Shown: positions 63,330-64,000 of the stretch, piece by piece
How the letters are laid out: every line of letters begins with the position of its first letter
Numbering within the stretch: the first letter of the stretch is position 1
NCBI GenBank assembly: GCA_052389435.1
Contig: JBQTIB010000065.1
Span: 3,196 to 67,195 of the forward strand
Origin: JBQTKD01 sp052389435
Lineage (GTDB): Bacteria > Actinomycetota > Actinomycetes > Sporichthyales > Sporichthyaceae
Direction of reading: 5' to 3'
DNA length: 64,000 nt
The notes under the pieces: model-generated
The model's database searches: none
The model's input: the letters and a program-made list of their open reading frames with translations, nothing else
Told to the model about the DNA's origin: nothing
Program-made: the position numbers and the translations under genes

Positions 63330-64000
63330 TGAGTGTGAAGAAGTACAGACGGCGGCAGGCCACCCGCGGGGTCGCGGGACTGCTGGCCTTCGCGGGTCCA
63401 ATGATCGCCGCCACTCCGGCCGGCGCCGCCACCACGGACGACCCGCGGGCCCAGGCCCTCGACGGCAACTCGATCCTGTGCAACACGCCTGCGGGCAACA
63501 ACGTCCCGGCCGGTGTCCCGGGAACCGAGTACGGCGTCGGGGACGTCAACTCCGCCGCCCCCGCGGGGGTGCTGACCTACACGCAGGGCACGACCGACGA
63601 CCAGTTCCTCACCGTCACCGGGGTCACGGCCGGGTTCCAGATCACCGGTGTCGTGGTGAAGGGCGGCAGCGGCTTCAACCTCTACCTGCCCTCGGCGCTG
63701 GGCCCGCTGCCCTGGACGAACCTGCGCTCGCCGCTGAACGACGGCGGCAACGTCCCGGACATCAGCCACTGGTTCGCCTGCGTCACCGACGTCGACCCGG
63801 ATCCCGATCCGGACCCCGATCCCGATCCGGACCCCGATCCGGACCCCGATCCGGACCCGGACGGCGATCCGGACCCGGACCCCGATCCGGACCCGGACCC
63901 CGAGCCGGACGGCGACCCGGACCCGGACCCCGATCCGGACGGCGACCCGGACCCGGACCCCGATCCGGACGGCGACCCGGACCCGGACCCCGATCCGGAC
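63330..64000 (+). CDS. Exported KGG/ISH-domain protein with Asp-Pro repeat (partial, runs off window)
   Basis: ATG with GGGAGGG eight bases upstream; 223 codons visible, no stop. Signal peptide to about PAGAATTDD. One full KGG/ISH domain: RAQALDGNSILC, GTEYGVGD, LTYTQGT, VTAGFQITGVVVKGGSGFNL, PWTNLRSPLND, ISHWFACV. Then a (Asp-Pro)n region with Gly and Glu interruptions continues past the edge. By analogy with 55241 it may end in a sortase signal. Not visible here. Confidence 0.75.
63911..64000 (+). repeat. 30-nt tandem repeat encoding GDPDPDPDPD
   Basis: Three identical 30-base units (63911-63940, 63941-63970, 63971-64000), preceded by less regular 12-nt units from about 63796. Continues beyond the window. 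Confidence 0.9.

Noticed and set aside
63796..64000. Repeats as a CRISPR array
   Set aside because: Contiguous in-frame Asp-Pro coding repeats without spacers.

Overview
The window comes from a high-GC (roughly 70%) actinobacterium. MtrA-MtrB-LpqB, an Rv3235-like protein, a DUF222/HNH endonuclease, a 1600-residue NAD-glutamate dehydrogenase and frequent GTG starts with GTGA overlaps all point there. Gene order (mtnA, mtrA, mtrB, lpqB, comF-like, hpf, secA, DUF6912 and Rv3235-like genes, glutamate dehydrogenase, prfB) follows the core region of streptomycetes and relatives. A deep-branching filamentous actinobacterium such as Sporichthya fits, but this is inference. No rRNA, tRNA, CRISPR array or intact insertion sequence was seen.

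Region by region: 0-2.4 kb holds an RDD membrane protein and a SpoIIM-like protein. 2.5-16.5 kb is an accessory block: a nucleotide-sugar epimerase, a flippase-glycosyltransferase fusion, a DUF222-HNH protein, a FAD amine-oxidase-like protein, two TIMP/NTR-like exported proteins, two small acidic exported proteins, proS and an array of four cupredoxins. Two diverged copies of an 87-bp palindromic element lie in it. 16.5-22.1 kb is an overlapping operon (membrane protein, DUF4129, DUF4350, MoxR ATPase, DUF58) that usually sits beside the SpoIIM and RDD genes. 22.2-35.7 kb is core: mtnA, mtrAB-lpqB, comF-like, hpf, DUF2505, an AlkX/YcaQ-type glycosylase, GNAT and secA.

35.7-41.9 kb is the most novel part. 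A TetR regulator with two palindromic operators in its divergent promoter (and a third inside its own 3' end) faces a four-gene operon that is duplicated in tandem. Each unit encodes one PsbP/DcrB-like exported protein and three single-pass proteins with long extracytoplasmic helical domains, each ending in a pair of cysteines. 41.9-48.8 kb returns to core and variable genes: HAD, Rv3235-like, DUF6912, pruA and an Hsp70-like N-terminal fragment fused to a long Arg-Asp repeat. 48.9-55 kb holds a SRPBCC protein, NAD-glutamate dehydrogenase and tryptophan 2,3-dioxygenase; with pruA these feed amino acids into central metabolism.

55-64 kb is mainly cell surface: an LPXTG protein with two copies of a KGG/ISH domain around an Ala-Lys-Glu helix, an M1 peptidase lipoprotein with an inserted jelly-roll-like domain, a choice-of-anchor G LPXTG protein, prfB, and two further exported proteins of the KGG/ISH type, the last running off the window inside an Asp-Pro repeat. 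Several gene ends carry strong hairpins that look like bidirectional terminators.
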